Shown here: positions 1 through 9,049 of the stretch, piece by piece
Position numbering within the stretch: position 1 is the first letter of the stretch
Layout: each line of letters starts with the position of its first letter
Source of the DNA: Marinobacter pelagius
GTDB lineage: Bacteria; Pseudomonadota; Gammaproteobacteria; Pseudomonadales; Oleiphilaceae
DNA length: 64,000 nucleotides
Direction: 5' to 3'
NCBI RefSeq assembly: GCF_003315345.1
Contig: NZ_QNRO01000015.1
Coordinates: 35,884 to 99,883 of the forward strand
Notes under the pieces: model-generated
The model's input: the letters and a program-made list of their open reading frames with translations, nothing else
Database searches by the model: none
What the model was told of the DNA's origin: nothing
Made by a program: the position numbers and the translations under genes

Positions 1-1280
1 GAGGGGCTAGGGTAGCCGTAGTCGAGTCCCGATATCTGGGTGGAACCTGTGTCAACGTCGGCTGTGTCCCGAAAAAGCTGTTTGTCTACGGCGCGCACGT
101 GCACGATGAACTGGAAGACGCCGCTGGCTATGGCTGGAACGTTCCCCTGAGTGATGTCAGTTTTGACTGGTCCACACTCGTGGCCAACAAGAACGCTGAA
201 ATCGAACGCCTCAACGGCATCTATGGCCGTCTTCTCGAAAATGCCGGGGTAACGATTATCCAGGGCACTGCTACCCTCCGGGATGCCCATACCGTTCAGG
301 TTGGCGATACCTCCTACCGGACCAAAAACATAACCGTAGCCACGGGCAGTTGGCCGGTCATTCCCGACGTACCGGGCAAAGAACACATTCTCACTTCGAA
401 CGAAATGTTCTACCTGCCGCAACTACCGAAACACGCGGTGGTCTGGGGTGGCGGCTACATAGCGGTGGAGTTTGCCGGCATCCTGGCCGGTCTGGGGGTG
501 GAAACCACCTTGCTCTACCGGGGAGAACTGTTCCTGCGCGGGTTTGATGACGACATTCGTCATTTCACCGAGCAGGAGATGCGCAAAAAAGGCGTCAACC
601 TGCAGTTTGGCACCACGATCGAGGCTGTCGAACCCAACGATACGCACTACCAGGTCAAGCTCAGCACGGGCGAAACCCTGGACACCGGCCTTGTCATGGC
701 GGCGACCGGGCGCCGGGCGCTGGTTGATGGTCTTGGTCTGACGGACCTGGGCGTTGAGCTGAGTGCCTCGGGACATATTGTGGTGGATGACGTTTTCCAG
801 ACCGCCATTCCTTCAATTACGGCACTTGGCGACGTGATTGGAACTCCTCAGTTGACACCGGTGGCCCTGGCACAGGCCATGGTGCTGTCCCGTCGCCTGT
901 TCGGAGACGGGCAGGGCGAGATGGACTACACCGCCATTCCAACTGCAGTTTTCTGTCAGCCAAATATCGGAACAGTCGGCCTCACCGAGTTCGAAGCCCG
1001 AGATAAAGGTCACAAGCTGAGAATCTACCGTTCCGAGTTCCGACCGATGAAATACACTCTGAGTGGCCGCGACGAGCGGTGCCTCATGAAACTGGTTGTT
1101 GACGACGACTCCGACAAGGTGCTCGGTGCTCACATGGTGGGTCCGGATGCCGGTGAGATCATCCAGGGCCTGGCGGTTGCGATCAAGGCGGGGGCAACCA
1201 AGGCCGAGTTTGATGCCACCATGGGAATACACCCGACCTCTGCTGAAGAATTCGTCACCATGAGAGAGCCTGTCGCCTGA
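1..1280 (+). CDS. gor: Glutathione-disulfide reductase, 5' end outside window
   Basis: Reduces glutathione disulfide with NADPH; cytoplasmic FAD enzyme. The reading frame is open from base 3, so the start and the N-terminal FAD-binding GxGxxG lie before the window. The redox-active disulfide motif GGTCVNVGCVPKK is encoded at about 39-77, within the first bases. The second nucleotide-binding motif (GGGYIAVEFAG) and the C-terminal dimerisation motif with the catalytic His (GIHPTSAEE) are present. The C-terminus is full length. It stands alone, with a hairpin just past the stop. The family call is secure because both cysteines and the His-Glu pair are visible. Confidence 0.93.
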   Translation, partial: GARVAVVESRYLGGTCVNVGCVPKKLFVYGAHVHDELEDAAGYGWNVPLSDVSFDWSTLVANKNAEIERLNGIYGRLLENAGVTIIQGTATLRDAHTVQVGDTSYRTKNITVATGSWPVIPDVPGKEHILTSNEMFYLPQLPKHAVVWGGGYIAVEFAGILAGLGVETTLLYRGELFLRGFDDDIRHFTEQEMRKKGVNLQFGTTIEAVEPNDTHYQVKLSTGETLDTGLVMAATGRRALVDGLGLTDLGVELSASGHIVVDDVFQTAIPSITALGDVIGTPQLTPVALAQAMVLSRRLFGDGQGEMDYTAIPTAVFCQPNIGTVGLTEFEARDKGHKLRIYRSEFRPMKYTLSGRDERCLMKLVVDDDSDKVLGAHMVGPDAGEIIQGLAVAIKAGATKAEFDATMGIHPTSAEEFVTMREPVA

Positions 1281-1286
1281 CAGTCC

Positions 1287-1320
1287 GGGCCGGCCTGCCG
1301 AGAGGGCTGGCCCCTCCTTT
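1287..1320. terminator. Putative bidirectional terminator between gor and the kinase gene
   Basis: A GC-rich imperfect hairpin (GGGCCGGCC pairing with GGCTGGCCC, one G-U pair) is followed by CTCCTTTC. It lies between two convergent genes. Confidence 0.55.
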
Positions 1321-3275
1321 CATTCTTCCCGAATGACGGTCCAGCGGCCCAGAACTTCCTGAAGATTCTCCTTCCGGACCGGTTTGGCCAGGAAATCATT
1401 CATTCCGCTACCAAGACAGATGGATTCCGTCGCCGGCAGCACGTCCGCCGTCAGCGCAATGATCGGAATACCCTGCTGGCCGTTACTGCGTTCCCATTCC
1501 CGGATACGGCGAGTTGCCTCGTAGCCATCCATGACCGGCATCTGGCAGTCCATCAGGATCAGGTCATAGCCGGTATGATTGCGCTGGACGATATTCACCG
1601 CTTCTTCGCCGTTTGCCGCCGTGTCAGTACGAAATCCCAGGCGATTCAGCATCGCCGACGCCACGCGCTGGTTTACCGGGTTGTCTTCCACCACCAGGGC
1701 ATGGGATACCCCTTCGTCCGGGCTACGGGCAGAGGCTGCTTTCCTGGTGGCTCCCGAGATGACTGTCGGCCCCAGCTCGAACGGCAACTCAAAGCGGAAG
1801 CTGGAGCCCTGGCCGAGGTCGCTCTCAACCTGGATGTGACCACCCATCAGTTCCACCAGTCGCTGGACCAGTGAAAGGCCAAGGCCGGTGCCGCCATATC
1901 GGCGGGTGCTGCCGGAATCCAGCTGTTCGAAGGAATTGAAGATGTCATGCATGCGCTCGGCTGGCATACCCGTTCCCGAGTCGTTTACAGCACAGTTGAG
2001 CACAATGGTGTTCTCCTCCAGGGGAAAACAGCCCGCCCGGACAGTGATGGTGCCCTCGGAGGTAAACTTTATTGCGTTGTCCAGCAGGCCCGCGATGATC
2101 TGCCGCATTCTTCCTGCATCACCAACGACAAGGGCTTTCTCGGGCCACTCGCCATATAACTCTACGCTTAGAGAGAGACCGTGCTGCTCGGCCTGGTGGC
2201 GGTAGGAGGCCGCGCAGTTGTTGATGACATTACAGAGATCAAACTCACGGTTTTCCAACCGTATCTCGCCGCCATCCATCTGGGCATAGTCGAGGATGTC
2301 GCTGATAACGGTCAGCAGGTCTTCGGTGGATTGTCGGGCCGTTGTCAGGTAGTCCCGCTGCCGGCTGCTCAGCGGTTCCTCCTCAATCAGGTCGACCATT
2401 CCCAGAACGCCATTAAGGGGGGTACGTAGTTCATGGCTCATGGTGGCAAGGAACTCGGATTTCGCCTGGTTGGCGGCTACCGCTTTCTCCCGGGCTGACT
2501 CCGATGCTGCCAGCACCTGATCATGGTTTGCCTTGAGGGTTGCAAGATGTTCAGCGAGCTTATTAAGTTTATTCTCTATCAGATTGATATCACGGGAACT
2601 TCCGGAAGTTCTCGAAACGGCCTTAGCGTAATCACGGTTGATCAGACGGTCGATCCGTTCCGACAGAGCCTGAATGGGCGAGAGAATATTGCCGAGGAAG
2701 TGCCGGACCACCAGGACTGTAAACAGCAGCAGTGAGGAACCAACGGCGATAGAGGTCCACAGGATTTCCTGTTGTCTTGCCTGCAGCGCAAGCGTACTGA
2801 CGCCGACCTCAATGGTACCGACCCTCAGTGCCCCTGAATCAAATCCGAACTCTGGTGCAAACCACTCGTTTGCGTCATTGGCCCCGATCTTCAGAGGCAC
2901 TTGCAGGATCTCCGCTTCGAATGTCAGGTAGTCTCCGGCTTCTACTGGCGGGGGCTCACTGGTGGCCCGGACCATGCCGATTTCCTCTCCCATGACATCT
3001 GTTACCCGAACCCAGGCCGCGTTACTGTATTTCAGGGATTGGGAAAGAATCTGTTCCAGCGCAATGCTGTTGCCCGACACCACCGGATACTCCAGCGCGG
3101 GAGCGAGGCTGTCAGCGAGCATTTGTCCGCTCGCCATCAGGTCCCTGCGCGCGTCCTCGAGCCGGACCGAGGTGAAAAATACCATCAGTACGATGAACAT
3201 CACCACGGCGGGCAGGGCGCCCAAAAGCAAAAGTTTGCGGGAAAGGGAAATCCTGGTGGTTGTGGCCCTGCTCAT
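1320..3275 (-). CDS. Membrane hybrid sensor histidine kinase with receiver domain
   Basis: Likely inner-membrane sensor kinase of 651 residues. It has a TM helix at about 13-33, a periplasmic CHASE8-like sensor region at about 34-170 and a second TM at about 172-195. A HAMP/coiled-coil linker follows, then HisKA with phospho-acceptor H281 in MSHELRTPLNG, HATPase_c with GTGLGLSL, and a C-terminal receiver with D576 in LILMDCQMPVMDG. No DNA-binding output domain and no HPt domain are visible, so phosphate must pass to a partner elsewhere. Its start overlaps the stop of the upstream binding-protein gene (ATGA), implying translational coupling and that the binding protein feeds this sensor. The ligand is unknown. 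Confidence 0.9.
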   Translation of the reverse strand: MSRATTTRISLSRKLLLLGALPAVVMFIVLMVFFTSVRLEDARRDLMASGQMLADSLAPALEYPVVSGNSIALEQILSQSLKYSNAAWVRVTDVMGEEIGMVRATSEPPPVEAGDYLTFEAEILQVPLKIGANDANEWFAPEFGFDSGALRVGTIEVGVSTLALQARQQEILWTSIAVGSSLLLFTVLVVRHFLGNILSPIQALSERIDRLINRDYAKAVSRTSGSSRDINLIENKLNKLAEHLATLKANHDQVLAASESAREKAVAANQAKSEFLATMSHELRTPLNGVLGMVDLIEEEPLSSRQRDYLTTARQSTEDLLTVISDILDYAQMDGGEIRLENREFDLCNVINNCAASYRHQAEQHGLSLSVELYGEWPEKALVVGDAGRMRQIIAGLLDNAIKFTSEGTITVRAGCFPLEENTIVLNCAVNDSGTGMPAERMHDIFNSFEQLDSGSTRRYGGTGLGLSLVQRLVELMGGHIQVESDLGQGSSFRFELPFELGPTVISGATRKAASARSPDEGVSHALVVEDNPVNQRVASAMLNRLGFRTDTAANGEEAVNIVQRNHTGYDLILMDCQMPVMDGYEATRRIREWERSNGQQGIPIIALTADVLPATESICLGSGMNDFLAKPVRKENLQEVLGRWTVIREE

Positions 3276-4246
3276 TTTTCAGAACCCTCATACTGCGACC
3301 ATACCTGATCCAGCTCCCGTTCGAGGGTTTCCTTGTCAGGTAATGGAATGTTCAGGGATCGTGCCACCTGGCTGTTAATCTCCACGCTGTATTGATCAGG
3401 GTAGTCAGGAGCCGGCAACTCACCGCTGCCAAAGTAATGATGCAGGTGTTCCGCAGCGGCTTTCGCCATGGCAGGGAAAGGTGCGTACCCCGATGCCAGT
3501 GAGCCGGCCTTGACATAGGCCTGGCTCGGGCCAATGACGATCCGGTTGCGCCGGTAGGTGGTCAACAGAATGTGTTTGATGGTGCTGGGGTTGTAGATCC
3601 GGTCATCGGGTCCGGCGAGCAGGAAATCGCCGTAGCTCAAAGCCCTGACCAGGGTCGGAATAAGATCCTGCTCGGTGTCAACGATGAAGACCCTGGGCTG
3701 AAGGCCCATGGCAGGCAATTTATCGACGACCGGCTCGTAAAGCCCGGCCGTCTCGGTACTGGCAATGATGGCTACCTTGGTCGCGTGCGGCAGGACTGCC
3801 TTGCCGATCAATGCCTGCAGTTCCAGAGGCACATCGTAATAAACCGCTGATATCTGGCCCGGGTTGCGTGCCACATAATCCTTGATGAAAGACCGCTCCA
3901 CCAACATCGCCAGAAGCGGGGCACGGCGGTTGGCCTGGCGCACCCTGGAAAAGGCCGAGGGACCGATGGTCACGATCGGTGCATCATCCGGAGTCGCGGT
4001 CTGGCCATTGGTCAGTGGACGGACCGCGGCTTTATCTCCCAACGCATCCTCCAGCAGCCGGGTCATATGCTGGTCCAGGGCGGGATTGCCGGAACTTGCG
4101 ATATAAACGGTGTTGACTGCCAGATCCTGTGCCTGGGCAACAGTCGACAAGAAGACAGTGAGAATTGCAAGCAGAAACAGTACCGGCGGCCAGGTGACCG
4201 CAGCATGATCATGGTGACTTGTCTGGAACCAACTCGCTCGCTTCAT
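3272..4246 (-). CDS. Orphan periplasmic substrate-binding protein (ABC_sub_bind-like)
   Basis: A 324-residue protein with an N-terminal signal/anchor at about 18-40 (VLFLLAILTVFLSTVAQAQ). The fold resembles the uncharacterised ABC-transporter substrate-binding family (PF04392 type): two Rossmann-like halves, with stretches such as TKVAIIAST and GDFLLAGPDDRIYNPSTI. There is no permease or ATPase gene next to it. It is followed by a sensor kinase with a 4-bp overlap and preceded, 35 bp away, by a TonB receptor. It therefore more probably presents a ligand to the kinase than to a transporter; this is inference. The start ATG follows GGGATGGT. Confidence 0.75.
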   Translation of the reverse strand: MKRASWFQTSHHDHAAVTWPPVLFLLAILTVFLSTVAQAQDLAVNTVYIASSGNPALDQHMTRLLEDALGDKAAVRPLTNGQTATPDDAPIVTIGPSAFSRVRQANRRAPLLAMLVERSFIKDYVARNPGQISAVYYDVPLELQALIGKAVLPHATKVAIIASTETAGLYEPVVDKLPAMGLQPRVFIVDTEQDLIPTLVRALSYGDFLLAGPDDRIYNPSTIKHILLTTYRRNRIVIGPSQAYVKAGSLASGYAPFPAMAKAAAEHLHHYFGSGELPAPDYPDQYSVEINSQVARSLNIPLPDKETLERELDQVWSQYEGSEK

Positions 4247-4281
4247 ACCATCCCGGGTAAAACGCTGTCCCTGATTATCGT

Positions 4282-6486
4282 TCAGAAGCGGATCCCCGCT
4301 TCAACAAAAAACTGGTTCTGGTCTTCAATGTTATTGTCGCTGCTCAGATCAGGCTCTTCGTCAATATAGTGTTGCATCGTCAGTGCCAGCTCGCCGGTAA
4401 AATCCGACCGGTAAAAGCTCTTCGCCAGTCTCATATCCAGGCGCTGGAACTCGGACGCGCGCAGCTCGTCAGCCCAGTACATGGCGCCGGAGAGAGTGAA
4501 GCCCAGGGGAAGCTCCCGGATTGCCGCCAAACTGCCGGAATGCCGGACAGACAATCGCCCGAGCAATTCCACATTGTAGGTCTTTTCCTCTTCATCGTAA
4601 TCGGCTGGCCCGGTGTACCAGCCGTCCTGATCCAGGTAACCATAGGTCGCCCGGAGCGTTGTCTTCGGATATTGTAGCGCCGCTTCCACTTCAAAGCCTT
4701 TCTGGTCCAGGGCTACATTATTGTCGAGGGTCCAGTCATCAAATTGGATGACTCCGCTGATCATGTCCCGCAGTTTGTCCTTGAAAGCCCGGACTTCGAG
4801 CTGGAATGATCCCTGATCAATCGGGAACTGGCCAAAATAGCTGATTTCGCGGGAAGTAATCCGCTCTTCCTCGAGTTCCTCTCCGAGTGTCACAAGTTCC
4901 GGGTGCTCCCAAATATCAACGCTTTCGACCCGATAGCCCTCGTACTCCGCCCAGATCTCAGGCTCCACGTCACGCAGGGTGAAACCATAATCCGGATCCT
5001 GTTCGAAGCCATCGGGCGTCCGGACTGCCCGGGAATAGACGAGCCGCAGTGCGTGGTTGTCGTTCAGGGTGAAGTTGGCCGCCACCCTTGGTGAGAAATA
5101 GCCCTCATGGGTGGTGGTGGTCCGCTCGTAGTTGCCGCCGGTATTGAGCGTTAGCCAGTTTATCGGGGTGTATTCCAGGTTAGCGAAAACCCGACTCTGG
5201 TAGTTGTTGCCCCGGCCGTTGAAGTACGTCTCCGAGCGGTAGGTATCGGCCCGGTAGCCCAGTCCGGAGACCAGTTTCAGGTCGGGGTTGAAAATCAGAG
5301 TGTCCTGGACTTCAAGCTCCAGCCTGGAATCTTCGGAATCCGCGTTGACGCGGGCACTGAGCGGCGGATTGCCTTCATCATCGGTCCGAAGACATTCGTC
5401 TTCATTCGCAAAGACGTCGATGCCGTTCTCGAGACAGGTCAGTACACCGGAAGGGATCAGGATCGGCCAACGCTGGCGTCGGTCGAAGTTCTCATAGCTG
5501 GCCTGAATATGAAAAAAATGGGATTCGGAAGGAGAGACGTTCAACCTGGTCTGAAGATAGTAGTCCCTGACATCAATATCCGGGTTCGCAGTTGCACCTA
5601 ATTCACCATTCTTGAAGACATCTTCCTCGTTAACACCATCCACAACGCCGGCCCGCAGTTCCGTATTGATGCCGGGACGGATTTCGAGCCGAGAATCGTA
5701 GTTGAAGACATTGATGTCGTGTCCATCGTGGAAGGGATAAGGTCCGTATTCACCCGTTACCGGATCTCGCTCCAGCTGGTAATCGAATCCCTCAAATTTC
5801 CGCTTCTCATAAGCCAGCCGCCAATCATAGTTGCCACCGGCATCACCTACCGAACCAAAAGTGCGAATGTATTGTCGGGAACCTCTGACCACGCGGGCTT
5901 CAACGCCAGCAGTATCGGCGGGATCACGGGTAATGATATTGATGGTACCCAGGAAGGCATTGATCCCATAAGCCGCGGAGTTGGGCCCTCGGGCCACTTC
6001 GACACGCTCGATCAGTTCGAGAGGTACTGGCATGGTTTGCCAGTCCATGTCGGAGAGGGTCGCACGGTGCGCTGTCCGGCCGTCGACCAGGACCTGCATG
6101 CGACGCTGCTCATAGTGCACAGTGCCATGATAGGTGGTGACCGGCGTGCTGCTGCCTACTTCAGCAACGACCATGCCCGGAACCAGCCGGAAGATTTCCA
6201 CCAGGCTCATGATGCCCAGATCCCGGATCATGTCCCCTTCGATGACCGTCGTGGTCCCCGGAACACGGACTTTGGGCTGCCTTAACCGGGTTGTGGTGAG
6301 AACTTCCGGGACGGCATCCGAAAAACCGTAAAACCCTTCGGAGAAATCGGCCGGCAGCTCTTCCTGGGGCCATGCCGCAGAGGAACCAAGGGCACACGCG
6401 ATTCCCACAAGTACGGCCAGTCCATGACCTCTGAAAAACGGTGTGTGGTGGGCACTACTTGAGGAACAGTAATTCGTAACGGGCAT
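4282..6486 (-). CDS. TonB-dependent outer-membrane receptor
   Basis: A 734-residue receptor with an N-terminal signal region ending near SSAAWPQE. The plug domain includes VPGTTTVIEGDMIRDLG and the typical GPNSAAYGINAFLGTINIITRDP segment. A long beta-barrel follows and ends in the C-terminal phenylalanine (EAGIRF) usual for outer-membrane barrels. The family imports scarce ligands (siderophores, vitamins, glycans) using TonB energy. The substrate cannot be read from sequence. It is the first gene of a probable operon with the binding protein and the hybrid kinase. Confidence 0.92.
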   Translation of the reverse strand: MPVTNYCSSSSAHHTPFFRGHGLAVLVGIACALGSSAAWPQEELPADFSEGFYGFSDAVPEVLTTTRLRQPKVRVPGTTTVIEGDMIRDLGIMSLVEIFRLVPGMVVAEVGSSTPVTTYHGTVHYEQRRMQVLVDGRTAHRATLSDMDWQTMPVPLELIERVEVARGPNSAAYGINAFLGTINIITRDPADTAGVEARVVRGSRQYIRTFGSVGDAGGNYDWRLAYEKRKFEGFDYQLERDPVTGEYGPYPFHDGHDINVFNYDSRLEIRPGINTELRAGVVDGVNEEDVFKNGELGATANPDIDVRDYYLQTRLNVSPSESHFFHIQASYENFDRRQRWPILIPSGVLTCLENGIDVFANEDECLRTDDEGNPPLSARVNADSEDSRLELEVQDTLIFNPDLKLVSGLGYRADTYRSETYFNGRGNNYQSRVFANLEYTPINWLTLNTGGNYERTTTTHEGYFSPRVAANFTLNDNHALRLVYSRAVRTPDGFEQDPDYGFTLRDVEPEIWAEYEGYRVESVDIWEHPELVTLGEELEEERITSREISYFGQFPIDQGSFQLEVRAFKDKLRDMISGVIQFDDWTLDNNVALDQKGFEVEAALQYPKTTLRATYGYLDQDGWYTGPADYDEEEKTYNVELLGRLSVRHSGSLAAIRELPLGFTLSGAMYWADELRASEFQRLDMRLAKSFYRSDFTGELALTMQHYIDEEPDLSSDNNIEDQNQFFVEAGIRF

Positions 6487-6629
6487 GGGTGTCGTTCTAT
6501 AATCTGCCGGAAAAGAGCACAGGTTAGGCCTGCTTCGTTAATTTTTTGTTATACATCTATCCTAAGTGACGATACATATTTTGTCTCCACTTTTGCCGTC
6601 TTTCTTTTGATCCTGGGGGTGTGCACCGA

Positions 6630-7301
6630 ATGAGTTGCTGGGAAATACTCGGAATTGAACCGACTAATGACCGGAACCGGATTCAGCAGGCTTATGAGCA
6701 GCAGCTCAAGTTTGCCTCCGCGGATGAGGCCGAAGCGCTCCGCAGAGCGTTTCAGGAGGCCAGCGGCGAGTCGGCACCGGAATCTACTGCCGTCGTTACG
6801 TCGGAGCCGGGTTATCGCTATGCGCAAGAGGAAGATCGTGGGGAAGCCGTTGAGGCGGCTCCTGTCAGGGAAAGGCCTCTGGACGCGGAGGAAGGCCAGA
6901 TCGTCCGGGAGGTGGTCATCCAGATCAAGGCCTTGCTGAATGACTCCCAGCGGAGCAAGGATGTCGGTATCTGGAAGGCGATTCTGTGCGAACCGCCTGC
7001 CGACAAGCCGGTGTTGCGCCGGGAAATTGCCGGTCAGCTGGAGCCGCAGCTTCGACCGATGGCGGAAAACGGCAGCCTGGCAGCCCCGGTCACCCGTTTT
7101 CTGGGCGAGTGGTTCGACTGGTACAGCCTGCAGGACGTGCCGGAGGAGCCGGTTGATGACCGGAACTTCCCGGAACCCGGGATGGCAGAGGGTCAGCCGG
7201 AACAGCCGCCACAAATGGTCAATTTCTGGCCGGCTGTCATCGGCTGGATTGTCGGACTGGTGATCCTGGCGTCAATTTTCGGCGGTATGGGCGGGGGATG
7301 A
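6630..7301 (+). CDS. J-domain-like N-terminus with C-terminal membrane anchor, function unknown
   Basis: About 223 residues. The N-terminus (SCWEILGIEPTNDRNRIQQAYEQQL) resembles helices I-II of a DnaJ domain (compare YxxLGI and RxAYxxLL). The HPD tripeptide needed to stimulate Hsp70 is not visible; NDR occupies that loop. The middle is Glu/Pro-rich and the end has one TM helix (VIGWIVGLVILASIFGGMGGG). I prefer the ATG at 6630 over the GTG at 6621, because GGGGG at 6615-6619 is spaced correctly only for the former. The last 30 bp overlap the convergent transporter gene. Confidence 0.6.
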   Translation: MSCWEILGIEPTNDRNRIQQAYEQQLKFASADEAEALRRAFQEASGESAPESTAVVTSEPGYRYAQEEDRGEAVEAAPVRERPLDAEEGQIVREVVIQIKALLNDSQRSKDVGIWKAILCEPPADKPVLRREIAGQLEPQLRPMAENGSLAAPVTRFLGEWFDWYSLQDVPEEPVDDRNFPEPGMAEGQPEQPPQMVNFWPAVIGWIVGLVILASIFGGMGGG

Positions 7302-8282
7302 TTCCCGCGCCTGTTCGATTTTCTCCCGATATTTTTTGGCCAGAATGGCCCCGACAATCACCTGGATCTGGTTGTAGCACATGATCGGCAACACGATCAT
7401 GCCGAAGCCGGGGTGACCGGAAAACAACACCTTGGCCATAGGCAGCCCTGATGCCAGGCTTTTCTTTGATCCGCAGAACACCACGGCAGTCTCATCTTCC
7501 AGGCTGAAACCGAATCGCCGCACCAGGAACCGCGCCATCAGCATAAAGAAGCCCAGAAGTGCAAAACACAGGGCGACAGCAAAGACGATGGCCTGCAACG
7601 GCAGGTTCTGCCAGAGCCCGCTTACCACAGAATGGGAAAACGCGGAGTACACGATCAGCCAGATCACGCATTGATCATAGCGCGCCATGAGTTTCTCGTT
7701 CCGGGCCAGGTAACCTCCCAGCCAGGGTCGCATGGCATGGCCCACTGCAAACGGCAGCAACAGCTGTATCACGATATCCTTCAGCGCCTCGGTTACCGAA
7801 AACCCTCCCGCACCGGATGTACTGACCAGCAGCAATAACAGGAACGGTGTCAGCATCATGCCGAACACATTGGAGGCTGCCGCGCTGCAGATCGCCGCCG
7901 GCACGTTGCCCTTGGCCATCGCGGTATAGGCAATGGAAGAGGAGACCGCTGACGGGAGTACACCCAGATAAAGGAAACCAAGCCCAAGGTCCTTCGGCAT
8001 CCACGTGGGAATGATGTCCGACAGCGCGTTGATGGGCAGAACGGCCAGCGGAAAGAAGACGAAGGTGAGGGCTGTTATCAGGATGTGCAGGCGCCAGTGG
8101 GTCGCCCCGGCAACGATCTGCTCACGGGACAGTGCCGCGCCGTGGAAAAAGAACAGGAGAGCCACGGCAACAGTGCCGGCCGTTGCCAGCCAGTCAGCAG
8201 CAGAGCCGGTGGCAGGAAGGAAAGAGGCAAGAACAATGGCTCCCAGCAACAGCAGGGTAAAGGTATCAATGCGCAACTTCAT
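7272..8282 (-). CDS. SBF-like (bile acid:sodium symporter superfamily) transporter
   Basis: A 336-residue integral membrane protein with about ten hydrophobic helices. It resembles the YfeH/SBF-like (PF13593) branch of sodium-coupled organic anion symporters, for example in the segment LGVLPSAVSSSIAYTAMAKGN. The inner membrane is the expected location. Its start overlaps the stop of the GntR gene by 4 bp (ATGA), so it is probably controlled by that regulator. The substrate is unknown. Confidence 0.82.
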   Translation of the reverse strand: MKLRIDTFTLLLLGAIVLASFLPATGSAADWLATAGTVAVALLFFFHGAALSREQIVAGATHWRLHILITALTFVFFPLAVLPINALSDIIPTWMPKDLGLGFLYLGVLPSAVSSSIAYTAMAKGNVPAAICSAAASNVFGMMLTPFLLLLLVSTSGAGGFSVTEALKDIVIQLLLPFAVGHAMRPWLGGYLARNEKLMARYDQCVIWLIVYSAFSHSVVSGLWQNLPLQAIVFAVALCFALLGFFMLMARFLVRRFGFSLEDETAVVFCGSKKSLASGLPMAKVLFSGHPGFGMIVLPIMCYNQIQVIVGAILAKKYREKIEQARESSPAHTAEN

Positions 8283-8962
8283 GAAACAGCAGCTCCAGGA
8301 TTGAGGGCATCAAGGCTGGGTTGCAGTAGTTCCCGGGCCAGTTGCCCGGCCTTCTGGGCTTCACCGCGACGGATGGCAGCCAGCAGCAGTTCGTGGTCTT
8401 CCTGGGAAGGTTCTGGAAGATCCGCATCCATCTCCGTGCGCTCGATGGTCTGGCTGATCCCGTGGGAAAAATAACCATAGAGCTCCAGCAGGGCAGGGTT
8501 GTGGGAGGCCATGACCACGGCATAGTGAAACCGCTCATCGTGTTTGATGCGCTCCTCAAGATTGTTGGCGGAGCGCGCGCGGGCATCGAGAGCATCGGCC
8601 ATGCGTTTGAGGTCGTCTTCCGTACGCCGCAGTGACGCCAGCTTGGCGGCTTCGGATTCGAGCATGATGCGGACCTCCAGTTGATCGGCCAGCTCCGTGC
8701 GGGCAATACGCCGCAGCGTTTCGCCGGCATCCCGGGTGGCGCGCACATAGGTACCGTCGCCCTGACGGGTTTCCAGCATACCCACGTGTACCAGAACACG
8801 CACCGCCTCCCGGACGGTGTTACGGCTTACGCCGAGGGATTCGGACAGCTCCGACTCGACCGGGAGCTTGTCTCCAAGAGCCCAGTCTCCCTTCTCGATG
8901 GCCTGCCTGAGGCTCTCGATAGCGGTTTCCACCAGGGAACCTTTCCGGATTCTTTCCAGCAT
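8279..8962 (-). CDS. GntR/FadR-family transcriptional regulator
   Basis: A 227-residue regulator. The winged helix-turn-helix lies at about 12-75 (LPVESELSESLGVSRNTVREAVRVL), followed by an all-helical FCD ligand-binding domain of the FadR/LldR/NanR class with His residues typical of its metal site (HDERFHYAV). It is the first gene of an operon with the SBF transporter. Two inverted repeats just upstream of its start suggest autoregulation. The effector is likely a small carboxylate, by family analogy only. Confidence 0.88.
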   Translation of the reverse strand: MLERIRKGSLVETAIESLRQAIEKGDWALGDKLPVESELSESLGVSRNTVREAVRVLVHVGMLETRQGDGTYVRATRDAGETLRRIARTELADQLEVRIMLESEAAKLASLRRTEDDLKRMADALDARARSANNLEERIKHDERFHYAVVMASHNPALLELYGYFSHGISQTIERTEMDADLPEPSQEDHELLLAAIRRGEAQKAGQLARELLQPSLDALNPGAAVS

Positions 8963-8964
8963 CA

Positions 8965-8998
8965 GATGATCATCCTTCTATCAGATGAACCAATCATC
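8965..8998. promoter_or_regulatory. Candidate GntR operator pair
   Basis: GATGATCATC (8965-8974) is a perfect palindrome. GATGA-N5-TCATC (8984-8998) is a second, spaced inverted repeat with the same half-site. Both lie within 40 bp upstream of the GntR start, as expected for an autoregulated FadR-type operon. Confidence 0.45.
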
Positions 8999-9009
8999 CT
9001 ATGAATTAA

Positions 9010-9040
9010 CCGAAAACTCAACGGCAGCGGAACTGCCGTT
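9010..9040 (-). terminator. Rho-independent terminator of the monooxygenase gene
   Basis: A perfect 8-bp stem AACGGCAG/CTGCCGTT (9020-9040) with a 5-base loop. Reading on the minus strand it is followed by GAGTTTTC. It lies 10 bp past the monooxygenase stop codon. Confidence 0.65.
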
Positions 9041-9049
9041 AAGGGATAG

